Assembly: GCF_014874095.1 (NCBI RefSeq)
Contig: NZ_JADBEB010000001.1
Span: 2,914,001 to 2,978,000 of the forward strand
Direction: 5' to 3'
From: Plantactinospora soyae
GTDB taxonomy: Bacteria > Actinomycetota > Actinomycetes > Mycobacteriales > Micromonosporaceae
Length of the DNA: 64,000 bases
Positions 34,814 to 45,807 of the stretch are shown here, in pieces. Positions within the stretch are counted from its first letter, which is position 1. Each line of letters starts with the position of its first letter. The translations under genes were made by a program, and so were the position numbers. The notes below the pieces were generated by a model. The model was not told where the DNA came from and did not search any database. It worked only from the letters and a program-made list of their open reading frames with translations.

Positions 34814-34866
34814 CTGAGCCGCTGAGCTACTGAGCTACTGAGCTACTGAGCTGCTGAGCTGCTGAC
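34814..34866. repeat. 8-bp tandem repeat (CTGAGCTA type), about 6.5 copies
   Basis: Units CTGAGCCG, CTGAGCTA (three times) and CTGAGCTG (twice), ending in CTGAC, lie in phase with the panE-like stop at 34799-34801, which is 16 bp before the first unit's TGA. Every unit contains TGA, and the period of 8 cycles it through all frames. The array fills the gap between convergent genes. Confidence 0.85.
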
Positions 34867-34875
34867 TCGGGACGG

Positions 34876-36468
<1,593 letters not shown>

Positions 36469-36581
36469 GTCCGCGATCGTAACGACGACCGGTGACCAGG
36501 CCGCCGCCGGTGGTGCACGGCTGTGCCGTACCACCCGGCGGGGTCGTCGGTGCGCCGGTGTCGAGCCCGTACGCTGGGCTG
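36469..36581. promoter_or_regulatory. divergent promoters, carboxylase beta chain and birA
   Basis: TACGAT (36476-36481, minus strand) and TACGCT (36570-36575, plus strand) lie seven and six bases before the two starts. Both look leaderless. Confidence 0.5.
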
Positions 36582-37526
36582 ATGCCGGGATCGCCGTACA
36601 CCGATCTGGACCGCCCGCCGCTTGACGCGCGACGGCTGGAGCGGGCCCTGATCACCCCGGACGGCCTGTGGAGCCGGTTGGCCCTCCGCGTCGAGACCGG
36701 ATCGACCAACGCGGATGCGGCGGAGGCCGCCCGGTCCGGAGAGCCGGAGGGGCTGGTGGTGGTCGCCGAGCGGCAGACGGCCGGGCGCGGCCGGCGCGGG
36801 CGCTCCTGGGAGTCCCCGGCGCGGGCCGGGATCGCGGTCAGCGTGCTGCTCCGACCGGGCCTGGCCGACCCGGAGCGCGACTGGCCGGCGGCGCCACCGC
36901 ACCGGTACGGCTGGCTGCCGTTGCTGGCCGGTGTCGCGCTGGTGGAGGCGGTGGACCTGCTCGCCGAGCTGGATGCCGCGCTCAAGTGGCCCAACGACCT
37001 GCTGGTCTGGCCCGACCCGAAGCCACCGGACCGGCCGCCCCTACCAGCCACCCCGGCCGACGGGCCGGACTGGGCTCCGGGCGAGGCGAAGTGCGCCGGC
37101 ATCCTGGCCGAGGGGGTGGCCGGAACCGGCGGGGAGCCACCGGCGGTGGTGCTCGGGGTAGGGGTGAACGTGACGCTGCGGGCCGACGAGTTGCCGGTCA
37201 ACCCCACCGGCCTGCCCGCCACCTCGCTGCAACTGGCCGGGGCGGCGGCCACCGACCGGGATCCGCTGCTACGGGCGCTGCTGCGCGGCATCGCCCGCTG
37301 GTACGACCGCTGGCGTACCGCGGGCGGCGACGCCGAGGCGTGTGGGCTGCACGAGGCCTACCTGCGGCACTGCGCGACGCTCGGCCGGGAGGTACGGGTG
37401 CTGCTGCCGGGCGGGAACGACCTGGTCGGTACGGCGCGCACGATCGACCCGGACGGTCAACTGGTGCTCGACAGCGCGGCCGGAGAGCGCCGGATCGCCG
37501 CCGGCGACGTCCTGCACCTGCGCTGA
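36582..37526 (+). CDS. birA: biotin--[acetyl-CoA-carboxylase] ligase
   Basis: 314 aa, class I BirA without an N-terminal DNA-binding domain. Visible: [13 protein letters not shown], the biotin/AMP loop [34 protein letters not shown] and a C-terminal SH3-like lobe ([28 protein letters not shown]). A proline-rich insertion interrupts the domain after [10 protein letters not shown]. It joins biotin to the carrier Lys of the carboxylase alpha chain. ATG 36582 has TACGCT six bases upstream; the frame is open further upstream but without a start signal. Confidence 0.92.
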   Translation: MPGSPYTDLDRPPLDARRLERALITPDGLWSRLALRVETGSTNADAAEAARSGEPEGLVVVAERQTAGRGRRGRSWESPARAGIAVSVLLRPGLADPERDWPAAPPHRYGWLPLLAGVALVEAVDLLAELDAALKWPNDLLVWPDPKPPDRPPLPATPADGPDWAPGEAKCAGILAEGVAGTGGEPPAVVLGVGVNVTLRADELPVNPTGLPATSLQLAGAAATDRDPLLRALLRGIARWYDRWRTAGGDAEACGLHEAYLRHCATLGREVRVLLPGGNDLVGTARTIDPDGQLVLDSAAGERRIAAGDVLHLR

Positions 37527-37682
37527 CCCTTCCCCGGTGACCGATCCGTGAGGCATCCGGCACGACCGCCCGATGAAGATCGGTATGACCGGCCGGTAAA
37601 GAGTCGATACCGGATGCCGCTTTCGTAGCCTGCAACCGCTACGGTCACCGGCGGATATTCGTGTTTGGACGAGGAGGTTGGG

Positions 37683-38261
37683 GTGGCTTTCCCTGAGGAC
37701 GTGCTCACCAAGGACGAGCATGTCGTATCGCACCTGCACCCGCACTGGAAGGCGCTGATCCGGCCGGTCGCGGTGCTGGTCCTGGCCATCGCAGCCGTGG
37801 TCGTCGGCCTCGTCCTGCTGCCGTCGACCGGTGCGGGCACCATCGGCGGCTGGGTGATCGCGGCGGTCGCGCTGGTACTGGTGGTGGTGTTCAGCGTCTG
37901 GCCGTACCTGGTGTGGCGGACCACACACTATTTGTTCACGAACGAGCGGGTGCTGTTGCAGCACGGCGTCTTCTCCCGGGACCGCCGGGACATTCCGCTG
38001 GGCCGGATCAACGACCACTCGATGAACCAGCGTTTCCTTGAGCGGCTGCTCGGCTGCGGCACGCTGACCATCGAATCGGCCGGCGAGCGCGGGCAGTCCG
38101 TGCTGGCCGACATCCCGGACGTGGAGAAGGTGCAGACCACCCTGTACGAGCTGGTGGACGCGAACCACGACAAGCACTCGCTCGGCGACGGCGAGATGCG
38201 GGAGTTGCTCGCGGACATGAGTGAGGGTAAGCCGCTGCGCGAGGAACAGCCGAAGAAGTAG
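37683..38261 (+). CDS. PH-domain (bPH2) membrane protein
   Basis: 192 aa: a short N-terminus, two close membrane helices (PVAVLVLAIAAVVVGLVLL, then GWVIAAVALVLVVVFSVW) and a bacterial PH domain (THYLFTNERVLLQHGVFSRDRRDIPLGRINDHSMNQ). In actinobacteria this family sits beside birA and the carboxylase genes; its role is unknown. GTG 37683 is set by GAGGAGG at 37670-37676. Confidence 0.85.
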   Translation: MAFPEDVLTKDEHVVSHLHPHWKALIRPVAVLVLAIAAVVVGLVLLPSTGAGTIGGWVIAAVALVLVVVFSVWPYLVWRTTHYLFTNERVLLQHGVFSRDRRDIPLGRINDHSMNQRFLERLLGCGTLTIESAGERGQSVLADIPDVEKVQTTLYELVDANHDKHSLGDGEMRELLADMSEGKPLREEQPKK

Positions 38262-38284
38262 GCGCCGCCCCGGTGGCGTTCCGG

Positions 38285-38312
38285 ACGCCGGCCCGAGCGA
38301 TCGGGCCGGCGT
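38285..38312. terminator. strong hairpin terminator
   Basis: Perfect 12-bp stem ACGCCGGCCCGA / TCGGGCCGGCGT with a GCGA tetraloop, between convergent genes ending at 38261 and 38327. Confidence 0.75.
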
Positions 38313-38326
38313 GGACGGGTGCCCGG

Positions 38327-38839
38327 TCAGTCGAGCGTGTCGGGATCCCGCATGACGAACCAGCCGCGGAAGCGGGTCCGTAGCACCTCGCGTTCCGGCT
38401 GGTTCATCGCGCCCAGCCGATCCATGCTGGCGCTGAACGTGACCGTGCCGAACCCGGGCCGGGCGGTGGACGGCTTGTTGGCCAGTACGACGAGTCGGAC
38501 CGCGAGCCGGTCGCCGGGGCGTACCGGGGCCAGCCAGCGCAACTCCTCCAGACCGGGTGAGGCGTCACCGGCGGCCTGGGACAGCACGTGGTCGACGTAG
38601 GCACGCATGAACAGGCTCACGGTGAAGAAGCCGCTGGCGATCAGGCCACCGTGATGGCTCTGCCGGGCCATCTCCTCGTCGACGTGGTACCACTGCGGGT
38701 CGAAGCGCCGGGCGAAGTCGAGCATCTCCTGCCGGTCGACGACGGTGACGCCGAGGTCGAACGACCGGCCCGGGGTCAGGTCCTCGAAGAACAACTCGGC
38801 GGTCGCGCCGGTTCCCGAGCGCGACACGGTGAGGCTCAA
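38327..38839 (-). CDS. MaoC-like hot-dog dehydratase family protein
   Basis: 170 aa. The hydratase pattern is visible in ARRFDPQWYHVDEEMARQSHHGGLIASGFFTVSL (Asp and His of the MaoC active site) with VRPGDRLAVRLVV downstream. Members hydrate enoyl-CoA thioesters or are related thioesterases. The likely start is TTG 38839, overlapping the upstream gene's stop (TTGA); GTG 38827 is an alternative. Co-transcription with the GtrA-like gene upstream is likely, though a functional link is not obvious. Confidence 0.8.
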   Translation of the reverse strand: MSLTVSRSGTGATAELFFEDLTPGRSFDLGVTVVDRQEMLDFARRFDPQWYHVDEEMARQSHHGGLIASGFFTVSLFMRAYVDHVLSQAAGDASPGLEELRWLAPVRPGDRLAVRLVVLANKPSTARPGFGTVTFSASMDRLGAMNQPEREVLRTRFRGWFVMRDPDTLD

Positions 38840-39621
38840 CGGGCCGAGGAACGCCGAGGGGCGGCGTTCAGCTCGGCGGCGAGTTCCGTCTCCAGCGCGA
38901 CATCGATCGTCTCGGCGAACTGGACTTCGAGCGACTGCCCGGTACCGGTCGGCTGATGGTCGGCTGTCGGCTGTCGGGCGTCGGTTGGCTGTCGGGTCTC
39001 CGCGACGGCGTTCCCGGTCGCCGCCTTCCGGTCCCGGTCGTGGTCGTCGTCCGCCTCGGTCAGCTCGGTGACCGCCTCGGCCAGCTCGGCGACCGGATCC
39101 AGCCCGGCCAGGAACTCCCCGTCCGGATGGGGCCCGCTCGTCGTCTTGCGCACCGCCCCGTTCGAGGCGGGGTCGGACAAGTCTTCCGGAGCACTCCGGA
39201 AGACGAAGGTGCGGTACGACCAGAACCGGAAGATGGTGGCCAGCCCCACGCCGACGGTCTTCGCGACGTTGAGCGCGAGGAGTCCGCTGATCCCGAGCCC
39301 GTACTTCGCGATCGCCAGCACCCCCAGCTCGATGGCGAGGCCGGTGGCGTTGAAGACGAAGAAGAGGAAGTATTCGCGCCGCATCGCCGATTTGGGCCGG
39401 TCGCGGTACGTCCAGTGCCGATTCAGCAAATAGGACGAGCAGGCGGCTACCACGGTAGCGATGACGTTCGCCTTCAGCTGCCCGTCGGCGAACACGGTGA
39501 GCGCAAGGGCGTTGAACACCGCGTAGTTGATGACGGCGTTCACGCCACCCACGGCGCCGAATTTCAGCACCTCGCGGAGGAGCCTCTGCCAGCGTTCAGG
39601 CAACAGACGGACGAAACGCAT
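38836..39621 (-). CDS. GtrA-family membrane protein with long acidic tail
   Basis: 261 aa. The first 145 residues are a GtrA domain: four helices with KFGAVGGVNAVINYAVFNAL, LLNRHWTYRDR and ATIFRFWSYRTFVF. GtrA proteins are thought to flip polyprenyl-linked sugars or support cell-wall polysaccharide assembly. The C-terminal 115 residues are disordered and acidic, with a short QPT repeat (RQPTDARQPTADHQPTG). ATG 39621 has TAAGGT six bases upstream (39628-39633). It overlaps the MaoC-like gene by four bases. Confidence 0.85.
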   Translation of the reverse strand: MRFVRLLPERWQRLLREVLKFGAVGGVNAVINYAVFNALALTVFADGQLKANVIATVVAACSSYLLNRHWTYRDRPKSAMRREYFLFFVFNATGLAIELGVLAIAKYGLGISGLLALNVAKTVGVGLATIFRFWSYRTFVFRSAPEDLSDPASNGAVRKTTSGPHPDGEFLAGLDPVAELAEAVTELTEADDDHDRDRKAATGNAVAETRQPTDARQPTADHQPTGTGQSLEVQFAETIDVALETELAAELNAAPRRSSAR

Positions 39622-39684
39622 TCGAACACCTTAGGGCAGACGGGCGGGCGAGGTGCGCCGACCGTTCGACGGGTGGGTTCCCGG

Positions 39685-40233
39685 TCACGGCCTCTTGTGA
39701 CTCTGCGTGATCACATCGGGCGCATCCGCCGCCGCGGGTCCGACGAAGACGAACCGCCGGTACGACCAGAACCGGAAGAACGTGCCCAGCGCGGCGCCGA
39801 CGAAGTTCGCCGCGATGTTGTCGGCGACCAGTGACTTGAACACGTCGGGCCAGATGCTGCCCAGCCCGTAGTGGCTGATGGCCAGGCAGGCCAGGCCGAT
39901 CCCCAGGCCGACGGCGTTGAAGAGGAAGTACAGCGAGTATTCGCGGGCCATCCCGGACCGTTCCCGGTGTCGCCAGGTCCAGAACCGATTGCCGACGAAC
40001 GCGACGGTCGCGGCGATGACGGTGGAGAACGTCTTCGAGGTCAGCGTCTCCCAGCCGAGGCTCGCGTTGGCGTAGTTGAACAGCGCGAAGTCCACCGCGA
40101 AGGCCACGCCGCCGACCGTCCCGAACTTGCCCAACTCATGGATGAGGTGGCCGAAACGGTCCAACAGGGTTCGAAAGAAGCCGTGCCGTGCGCCCGGAGG
40201 GGAGGGTTGTTCGCCGGTGGCGGTCGAGGACAC
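39685..40233 (-). CDS. GtrA-family membrane protein
   Basis: 182 aa, four helices with the same landmarks as its neighbour (LGKFGTVGGVAFAVDFALFNY, FVGNRFWTWRHRE, GTFFRFWSYRRFVF), so the two are probably paralogues from a tandem duplication. GTG 40233 has TAGGCT six bases upstream (40240-40245) and no SD. Probably a lipid-linked sugar flippase or its partner. The 63-bp gap to the next GtrA gene contains that gene's own -10 box. Confidence 0.87.
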   Translation of the reverse strand: MSSTATGEQPSPPGARHGFFRTLLDRFGHLIHELGKFGTVGGVAFAVDFALFNYANASLGWETLTSKTFSTVIAATVAFVGNRFWTWRHRERSGMAREYSLYFLFNAVGLGIGLACLAISHYGLGSIWPDVFKSLVADNIAANFVGAALGTFFRFWSYRRFVFVGPAAADAPDVITQSHKRP

Positions 40234-40668
40234 GGGTTGAGCCTACCGGCTGCGGGTCGTCCTCACGGCCCGCTACGAGCGACTCGCGGGTGTCGCCGCC
40301 GGCCGGACGAACCGGTCGTACGGGCGGAAGTGGCGATCCCGGTCCGTCCACGGACGACGACGGGGTCGGCCCGAAGTTTCGGGTGTGACGCCCGGGTCCT
40401 TTGGCGCCGATGAAAACCGTGAGGGCGCCGTGACGCAATGCAATAACCCGGAAGGATTTGCGTGAAACTGCGCGTGGGAGCGGGGAAAAAATCGAATTGC
40501 CGCAGCGCACCCGCATCTTGTGCAGTTCTTCACAACCAGTCTCGCTGCCGTCAACCTCCAATCGGTTTACGCTGACGGAAATCCCAGGCTTTCAACGGCG
40601 ACGCGGTCGCCGGCCCGCAGGCACCGCGCGCCCTGGAATCGGTCAGCGTCGACCAAAGGAGATATGTC
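40234..40668 (+). promoter_or_regulatory. upstream region of pckG
   Basis: 435 bp with no gene. It holds the 14-base near-palindrome CCCGAAGTTTCGGG (40370-40383), paired hexamers ACGCAA (40433-40438) and TTGCGT (40458-40463), and a possible -10 box TACGCT (40568-40573) giving a 5' UTR of about 90 bases. The SD AAAGGAGAT stands before the pckG ATG. One or more of the dyads may be sites for carbon-source regulators; none is recognised. Confidence 0.4.
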
Positions 40669-42528
40669 ATGGCCGCTCCGGCTACCATCCGGGGTCTAGA
40701 TCAAGCTCCGACAAGGCACTCGAAACTACTCGCCTGGGTCAAAGAGGTCGCCGAGCTAACCAGCCCTGACCAGGTCGTCTGGGTCGACGGCTCGGATGCG
40801 GAATGGAAGCGGCTGACCGACGAACTGGTCGACGCCGGCACCCTGGTACGACTCGACCCGGACCGCAAGCCCAACTCGTTCTGGGGACGTACCGATCCCT
40901 CCGATGTGGCCCGGGCGGAGGACCGGACGTTCATCTGTTCCGTGGACGAGGCGGACGCCGGTCCCACCAACAACTGGATGGCCCCGGCCGAGATGAAGCG
41001 CGTCATGACGGACCTCTACCGAGGTTCGATGCGTGGCCGCACGATGTACGTCATCCCGTTCTGCATGGGGCCGCTGGAGGCGGAGAAGCCCATGTTCGGG
41101 GTGGAAATCACCGACAGCCCGTACGTGGTCGCGGCCATGCGCATCATGACCCGGATGGGCACGAAGGTGCTGACCGGGATGGGGGAGAACGCCGACTTCG
41201 TCCACGCCCTGCACTCCATCGGTGCCCCGCTGGAGCCGGGTCAGGCGGACGTCGCGTGGCCCTGCAACGACACCAAGTACATCTCGCACTTCCCGGAGAC
41301 CCGGGAGATCTGGTCCTTCGGCTCCGGCTACGGCGGCAACTCGCTGCTCGGCAAGAAGTGCTACTCGCTGCGGATCGCCAGCGTGATGGCCCGGGACGAG
41401 GGCTGGCTCGCCGAGCACATGTTGATCATGAAGCTCACCTCGCCCGAGGGCCGGGTGCACTACATCGCGGGCGCGTTCCCGTCGGCCTGCGGCAAGACCA
41501 ACCTGGCCATGCTGGAACCGACCATCCCGGGCTGGAAGGTCGAGACCATCGGCGACGACATCGCCTGGATGCGGTTCGGCTCCGACGGTCGGCTCTACGC
41601 GGTCAACCCGGAGTTCGGGCTGTTCGGTGTCGCGCCGGGCACCGGCTGGAAGACCAACGCCAACGCGATGCGCACCATCGACCAGGGCAACTCCATCTTC
41701 ACCAATGTGGGGCTGACCCCCGACGGTGACATCTGGTGGGAGGGCATGAGCGAGCCGCCGGCCCACCTGATCGACTGGAAGGGCCGGGACTGGACGCCGG
41801 ACAGCGGCGAACTCTCCTCGCACGCCAACAGCCGGTTCTGCACCCCGCTGCTGCAGTGCCCGATCGTGGCCGACGAGTTCAACGACCCGCACGGCGTACC
41901 GATCGACGCGATCCTGTTCGGCGGGCGGCGCAAGGACACCGTCCCGCTGATCACCGAGGCCCGGGACTGGGTGCACGGCGTCTACATGGGAGCCACGCTC
42001 TCCTCGGAGACCACCGCCGCCGCCTCCGGCGAGGTCGGCGTGGTGCGCCGGGACCCGATGGCGATGCTGCCGTTCATCGGCTACCACGCCGGGGACTACT
42101 TCCGGCACTGGATCGAGATGGGCAAGGGCGCCGGCGGCGACGAGGCCAAGCTGCCGAAGATCTACTACGTCAACTGGTTCCGCAAGAACGCCGACGGCGA
42201 CTTCATCTGGCCCGGGTTCGGAGAGAACTCGCGGGTGCTCAAGTGGGTCGTCGAGCGGCTGGAGGGCCGGGGCGACGCGGTCGAGACGCCGATCGGGTTC
42301 GTACCGACGGCCGACGCGCTGGACGTCGACGGGCTCGACATGGACATGGAGGACCTCCGGATCGCCATGCGGGTCGACGTCGAGGAGTGGCGCGACGAGC
42401 TGCCCATGATCAACGAGTGGTTCGAGAAGTTCGGTGACAAGCTGCCGGGCGTGCTCTGGGCCGAACTGGACGCGCTCCGCGCCCGCCTGGACGACGAGGC
42501 CATCCGCGTCGGCGTGGACCAGAGGTAA
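40669..42528 (+). CDS. pckG: phosphoenolpyruvate carboxykinase (GTP)
   Basis: 619 aa, full length for the GTP-dependent enzyme. It converts oxaloacetate + GTP to PEP + CO2 + GDP. Visible: [12 protein letters not shown], the substrate loop [22 protein letters not shown], the P-loop [15 protein letters not shown] with the reactive Cys, metal-site [12 protein letters not shown], and [15 protein letters not shown] 40669 is served by AAAGGAGAT. It is a single-gene unit closed by a palindromic element directly after the stop. Confidence 0.96.
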   Translation: MAAPATIRGLDQAPTRHSKLLAWVKEVAELTSPDQVVWVDGSDAEWKRLTDELVDAGTLVRLDPDRKPNSFWGRTDPSDVARAEDRTFICSVDEADAGPTNNWMAPAEMKRVMTDLYRGSMRGRTMYVIPFCMGPLEAEKPMFGVEITDSPYVVAAMRIMTRMGTKVLTGMGENADFVHALHSIGAPLEPGQADVAWPCNDTKYISHFPETREIWSFGSGYGGNSLLGKKCYSLRIASVMARDEGWLAEHMLIMKLTSPEGRVHYIAGAFPSACGKTNLAMLEPTIPGWKVETIGDDIAWMRFGSDGRLYAVNPEFGLFGVAPGTGWKTNANAMRTIDQGNSIFTNVGLTPDGDIWWEGMSEPPAHLIDWKGRDWTPDSGELSSHANSRFCTPLLQCPIVADEFNDPHGVPIDAILFGGRRKDTVPLITEARDWVHGVYMGATLSSETTAAASGEVGVVRRDPMAMLPFIGYHAGDYFRHWIEMGKGAGGDEAKLPKIYYVNWFRKNADGDFIWPGFGENSRVLKWVVERLEGRGDAVETPIGFVPTADALDVDGLDMDMEDLRIAMRVDVEEWRDELPMINEWFEKFGDKLPGVLWAELDALRARLDDEAIRVGVDQR

Positions 42529-42575
42529 GGAAGGGCCCCTTCTTATCGTTTTCTGTAGAAGAAGGGCCCCTTCCT
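42528..42575. terminator. large palindromic element / terminator after pckG
   Basis: Arms AGGAAGGGCCCCTTCTT (42528-42544) and AAGAAGGGCCCCTTCCT (42559-42575) pair over 17 positions with one central mismatch around a 14-base loop. The left arm begins on the last base of the pckG stop codon. The arms resemble dispersed palindromes I recall from Micromonospora genomes; this was not checked. Confidence 0.7.
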
Positions 42576-42625
42576 AACACCTCGCCCGGGTGTGCGGGTC
42601 GCACCCGGCGGGCATCATCGAGGGC

Positions 42626-43687
42626 ATGACGACGGCCGCCGAGACCACTGTCCGGCGGCCGTCCGCCGTCCGCGTCCTGACCTGGCTGCTCGCGGCGACC
42701 GCCACGGCCACCGTCGCGGTCGACCTGCTCAACTGGTGGTACGCCCCGGACCGGGGCTTCGGGCTGGCGGTACGCAGCGGCTGGGCCCTGCTGCGTACGC
42801 TCGGCTTCCTGGTCCTCATCTGGCACGTCCGGCGGGCCCGGGCCGGGGCTCGTCCGCTCGGGCTGATCCTGGCGGTGACGACGGTGTTCGCGGTCGGCCG
42901 GTTGATCGTGCCCCGGGCCGGTGTGCCCGCCCTGCCGGGGCTGCTCGGCTTCGCCGTACTGACCGCGCTCTGCGCCGCCGTGGTGTGCCTGCTGTACCGG
43001 TCGACGTCGGTGCGGGAGCATCTGGTCCGGCACCCGAACCGGCTGGTGGTGGACCGGCGGGGCCTGTCGTGGCGGGAGGTCGCCCCGCGTCGGCCCCCGG
43101 TCGCCGGCTGGCTGCTCACCGCCCGGGTCGCGGCGTTCACGTACGCCCCGCTGACCCTGGTGCCCGCGCTGGTGGCAATCGGGACGATCCTCGACGGCCG
43201 GCTGGTCGCCGCGCCTACCGTGGTGCTGTGGTTCGTCGTCGGCATCGGGGTCAGCTACGCGGTGCTGTTCAGCACCTTTTTCCTGCTCCGGGGCAAGCGC
43301 TGGGCCGGCGGGCTGCTGGTGCTGATCACCGTACTGGTGCTGTTGGTCGACCTGCCGCTGTGCTGGGCGCTGCTCGGCGTCGACGGCCTGGTCCGGGACG
43401 GTGGACCGCTGGTGGCCGCCGCCGCGCTGACGCTGTACGCGCTGCGCCGGGCCAACCGGGCCAGCCGGGTGGACGGGACGGACGGCACCGCGAACGGATC
43501 GCCGGGCCCGGGCTCACCGGACGGTGCACCAGGTGCCGCCGCGCCAGGTACCGGGAGGCCAGGTGCGGGGAGGCCGGGTGCCGCTGCGACAGGTGCCGGC
43601 TCGCCGGGTGCCGGGAGGCCAGGTGCCGGCTCGCCGGGTACCGGCGCGGTGTCGACGGATCCGCCGGTCGCCGCCCGGCCGGGATGA
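42626..43687 (+). CDS. multi-pass membrane protein with repetitive Gly/Pro tail
   Basis: 353 aa, about eight predicted membrane helices (residues 15-290), no recognised domain. The last 65 residues are low-complexity Gly/Ala/Pro/Ser built from units such as GAGRPGA and GAGSPGT. The DNA there (about 43540-43650) is a degenerate tandem repeat in which CCGGGTGCCG-like and CCAGGTGCCG-like blocks alternate. ATG 42626 follows a weak GAGGG. The next gene starts 11 bp downstream, so they are co-transcribed. Function not recognised. Confidence 0.7.
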   Translation: MTTAAETTVRRPSAVRVLTWLLAATATATVAVDLLNWWYAPDRGFGLAVRSGWALLRTLGFLVLIWHVRRARAGARPLGLILAVTTVFAVGRLIVPRAGVPALPGLLGFAVLTALCAAVVCLLYRSTSVREHLVRHPNRLVVDRRGLSWREVAPRRPPVAGWLLTARVAAFTYAPLTLVPALVAIGTILDGRLVAAPTVVLWFVVGIGVSYAVLFSTFFLLRGKRWAGGLLVLITVLVLLVDLPLCWALLGVDGLVRDGGPLVAAAALTLYALRRANRASRVDGTDGTANGSPGPGSPDGAPGAAAPGTGRPGAGRPGAAATGAGSPGAGRPGAGSPGTGAVSTDPPVAARPG

Positions 43688-43698
43688 GGTGAGCGACC

Positions 43699-44847
43699 GT
43701 GGAGACGGTCGACGTCGCGGTGGTCGGTGCGGGCCCGGCCGGGGCCAGCGCCGCGCTGGCGGCCCGTCGGGCCGGGGCGGACGTGCTGCTGCTGGACCGG
43801 GCCGACTTCCCCCGGGACAAGGCCTGCGGGGACGGCATCGCCGCGCACGCGCTCGACGTACTGGCGGAACTGGGGGTGTCCGACGCGGTGGCCGGCTACC
43901 GGCCGGTGCCGGCGCTGCGGCTGGTCGCGCCCGGCGGTGGCCAGGTTGCCCGGGCGCTGCCCCGCCCGGCGTACACGGTGCCCCGGCGGGTCTTCGACGC
44001 CCGGCTGGTGGCGGCGGCGCTGGCGGCCGGGGCCCGGTTGCGCCGGCAGGTGGTACGCCGGATCGAGTGCCGCGCCGGCCTGGTGGTACTCGACGGCACG
44101 CTGGCGGCCCGGGTCGTGGTCGGCGCCGACGGCGCCGGTTCGGTGGTCCGCCGGGCGCTGGGCCAGGGCGCGAACCCGGACGGGCATCTGGCGCTGGCCA
44201 TCCGGGGCTACGCGCCGACGGTCGACGGCCCGGTGGAGCAGAAGATCGTCACCTCGGCGGCGCACTGGCCGGGATATGCCTGGTCGTTCCCGATCGGCGA
44301 CGGTCGGGCGAACGTCGGCTACGGCGAGGTGCTGGCCGGTCGGCCGCTGCGCCGGGCCGAACTGCTGGACCGGTTGGCCGCCCTGCTGCCCGAGGTGGAA
44401 CCGGACACCGTCGCCGAACTTCGGGCACACCACCTGCCGCTGTCCACCCGCCGTCCGGTACCGGGCCGGGGTCGGATCCTCCTGGCCGGGGACGCGCTGT
44501 CGTTGATCAACCCGTTCACCGGGGAGGGAATCTTCTACGCGGTCCTCTCCGGCTCCCTGGCCGGGGCGGCCGCGGCGGGCTTTCCGGACACGGCGGCCGA
44601 CCGGTACGCCAGCACGCTGCACCAACGGCTGGGCCAGCACCTGCGGCACAGCTCGGCGGTGGCCTGGCTGGCCCGTCGACGACCGGTCGTCGACGCGGTC
44701 GTCCGCTCTGCGGACCGGGACGCGCGGGTCTTCCGGGTCCTCGTCGAGCTGGGGCTGGGCGACGGCCGGCTGGACGCCCGGACATTGACCAGGATCGCCG
44801 GTGTCGCGGCCGGCTCGGCCGGCCGGCACTTCCGTCCACGAATTTGA
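43699..44847 (+). CDS. geranylgeranyl reductase-family FAD oxidoreductase
   Basis: 382 aa. FAD motif at the N-terminus (VDVAVVGAGPAGASAALAARRAG), PRDKACGDGI (family signature with Cys), VVGADGAGSVVRRAL and LAGDALSLINPFTGEGI. It belongs to the GGR/PHBH-like group that reduces prenyl chains or hydroxylates aromatic substrates. GTG 43699 has GAGGTGAG six bases upstream. A short-chain Z-prenyl diphosphate synthase follows 17 bp later, so a role in saturating polyprenyl or menaquinone side chains is plausible. Confidence 0.85.
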   Translation: METVDVAVVGAGPAGASAALAARRAGADVLLLDRADFPRDKACGDGIAAHALDVLAELGVSDAVAGYRPVPALRLVAPGGGQVARALPRPAYTVPRRVFDARLVAAALAAGARLRRQVVRRIECRAGLVVLDGTLAARVVVGADGAGSVVRRALGQGANPDGHLALAIRGYAPTVDGPVEQKIVTSAAHWPGYAWSFPIGDGRANVGYGEVLAGRPLRRAELLDRLAALLPEVEPDTVAELRAHHLPLSTRRPVPGRGRILLAGDALSLINPFTGEGIFYAVLSGSLAGAAAAGFPDTAADRYASTLHQRLGQHLRHSSAVAWLARRRPVVDAVVRSADRDARVFRVLVELGLGDGRLDARTLTRIAGVAAGSAGRHFRPRI

Positions 44848-44864
44848 TCGGTACGCTGCAGGGG

Positions 44865-45635
44865 ATGAGTTTCCGGGACCTTATCTACTCGGTGTATGAG
44901 CGACGTCTCACGGCGAAGCTTGCCGGCAAGCCCGTGCCGAAGCACGTCGGGGTGATGTGCGACGGCAACCGGCGGTGGGCCAGGGAGATGGGGTACGTCG
45001 ACCCCAACGACGGACACCGGGTGGGCGCAGCCAAGATCAAGGACGTGTTGGGCTGGTGCGACCAGGCCGGCGTCGGCCACGTCACGCTCTACCTGCTCGC
45101 CACCGACAACCTGCGTCGCCCGGCCAGCGAGCTGGATCCGCTGGTGCAGATCATCGAGGACCTGGTGGTCGAGCTGGCCGAGGAGGGCAACCCCTGGCGG
45201 CTGCGGATGGTCGGCGCGCTTGACCTGCTGCCGGCCCAGACCGCCATCGCGCTCAAGTCGGCCGAGGAACGGACCCAGACCCGGGTCGGCGGGGCCCAGG
45301 TGAACATCGCGGTCGGCTACGGCGGCCGGCGGGAGATCGCCGACGCGGTGCGGTCGCTGCTGTACGAGCACGCGGCGTCCGGCGGCACCATCGAGGAACT
45401 CGCCGAGGTGCTGGACGTCGAACACATCGCGGAGCACCTCTACACCCGGGGACAGCCCGATCCCGACCTAGTCATCCGGACCAGCGGTGAACAGCGGCTC
45501 TCCGGCTTCCTGCTCTGGCAGTCGGCGCACTCCGAGTTCTACTTCTGCGAGTTGAACTGGCCCGACTTCCGGCGCGTCGACTTCCTCCGCGCCCTGCGGT
45601 CGTACGCCAACCGACAACGCCGGTACGGCGCCTAG
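44865..45635 (+). CDS. cis-prenyl diphosphate synthase (UppS family, short Z-type)
   Basis: 256 aa. VGVMCDGNRRWAREMGYVDPNDGHRVGAAKIKDVL holds the catalytic Asp and substrate arginines; TLYLLATDNLRRP, VAVGYGGRREI-like (IAVGYGGRREIADA) and PDLVIRTSGEQRLSGFLLWQSAHSEFYFCELNWPDF complete the signature. It is closest in appearance to Rv1086-type Z,E-farnesyl diphosphate synthase rather than long-chain UppS. ATG 44865 has TACGCT (44852-44857) seven bases upstream. Confidence 0.92.
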   Translation: MSFRDLIYSVYERRLTAKLAGKPVPKHVGVMCDGNRRWAREMGYVDPNDGHRVGAAKIKDVLGWCDQAGVGHVTLYLLATDNLRRPASELDPLVQIIEDLVVELAEEGNPWRLRMVGALDLLPAQTAIALKSAEERTQTRVGGAQVNIAVGYGGRREIADAVRSLLYEHAASGGTIEELAEVLDVEHIAEHLYTRGQPDPDLVIRTSGEQRLSGFLLWQSAHSEFYFCELNWPDFRRVDFLRALRSYANRQRRYGA

Positions 45636-45730
45636 CCGGTCGGACGGCCGTACCCGTCGGCTCGGCCCCCGCGTGCACGGCCGGCAACCGGGGTCAGATC
45701 GGCGGTGCCCGGCCGGCCGCCGGCGTGAGA

Positions 45731-45807
45731 TCAGTCCGCGCACAGCCTCGGGTTCGGGTCAGCCGGGTGCACGGCCTCGGGTCACGTCAGTCGGTGCACG
45801 GCCTCGG
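45731..45807 (-). repeat. otsB gene tail repeated three times
   Basis: On the otsB strand, CCGAGGC(C/T)GTGC recurs at plus-strand 45801-45807, 45774-45780 and 45745-45751 (first seven bases), each copy followed by a CTGA. The TGAs at 45787, 45759 and 45731 are 28 bp apart, one in each frame; the real stop (45782-45784) lies in the first copy. Confidence 0.7.
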
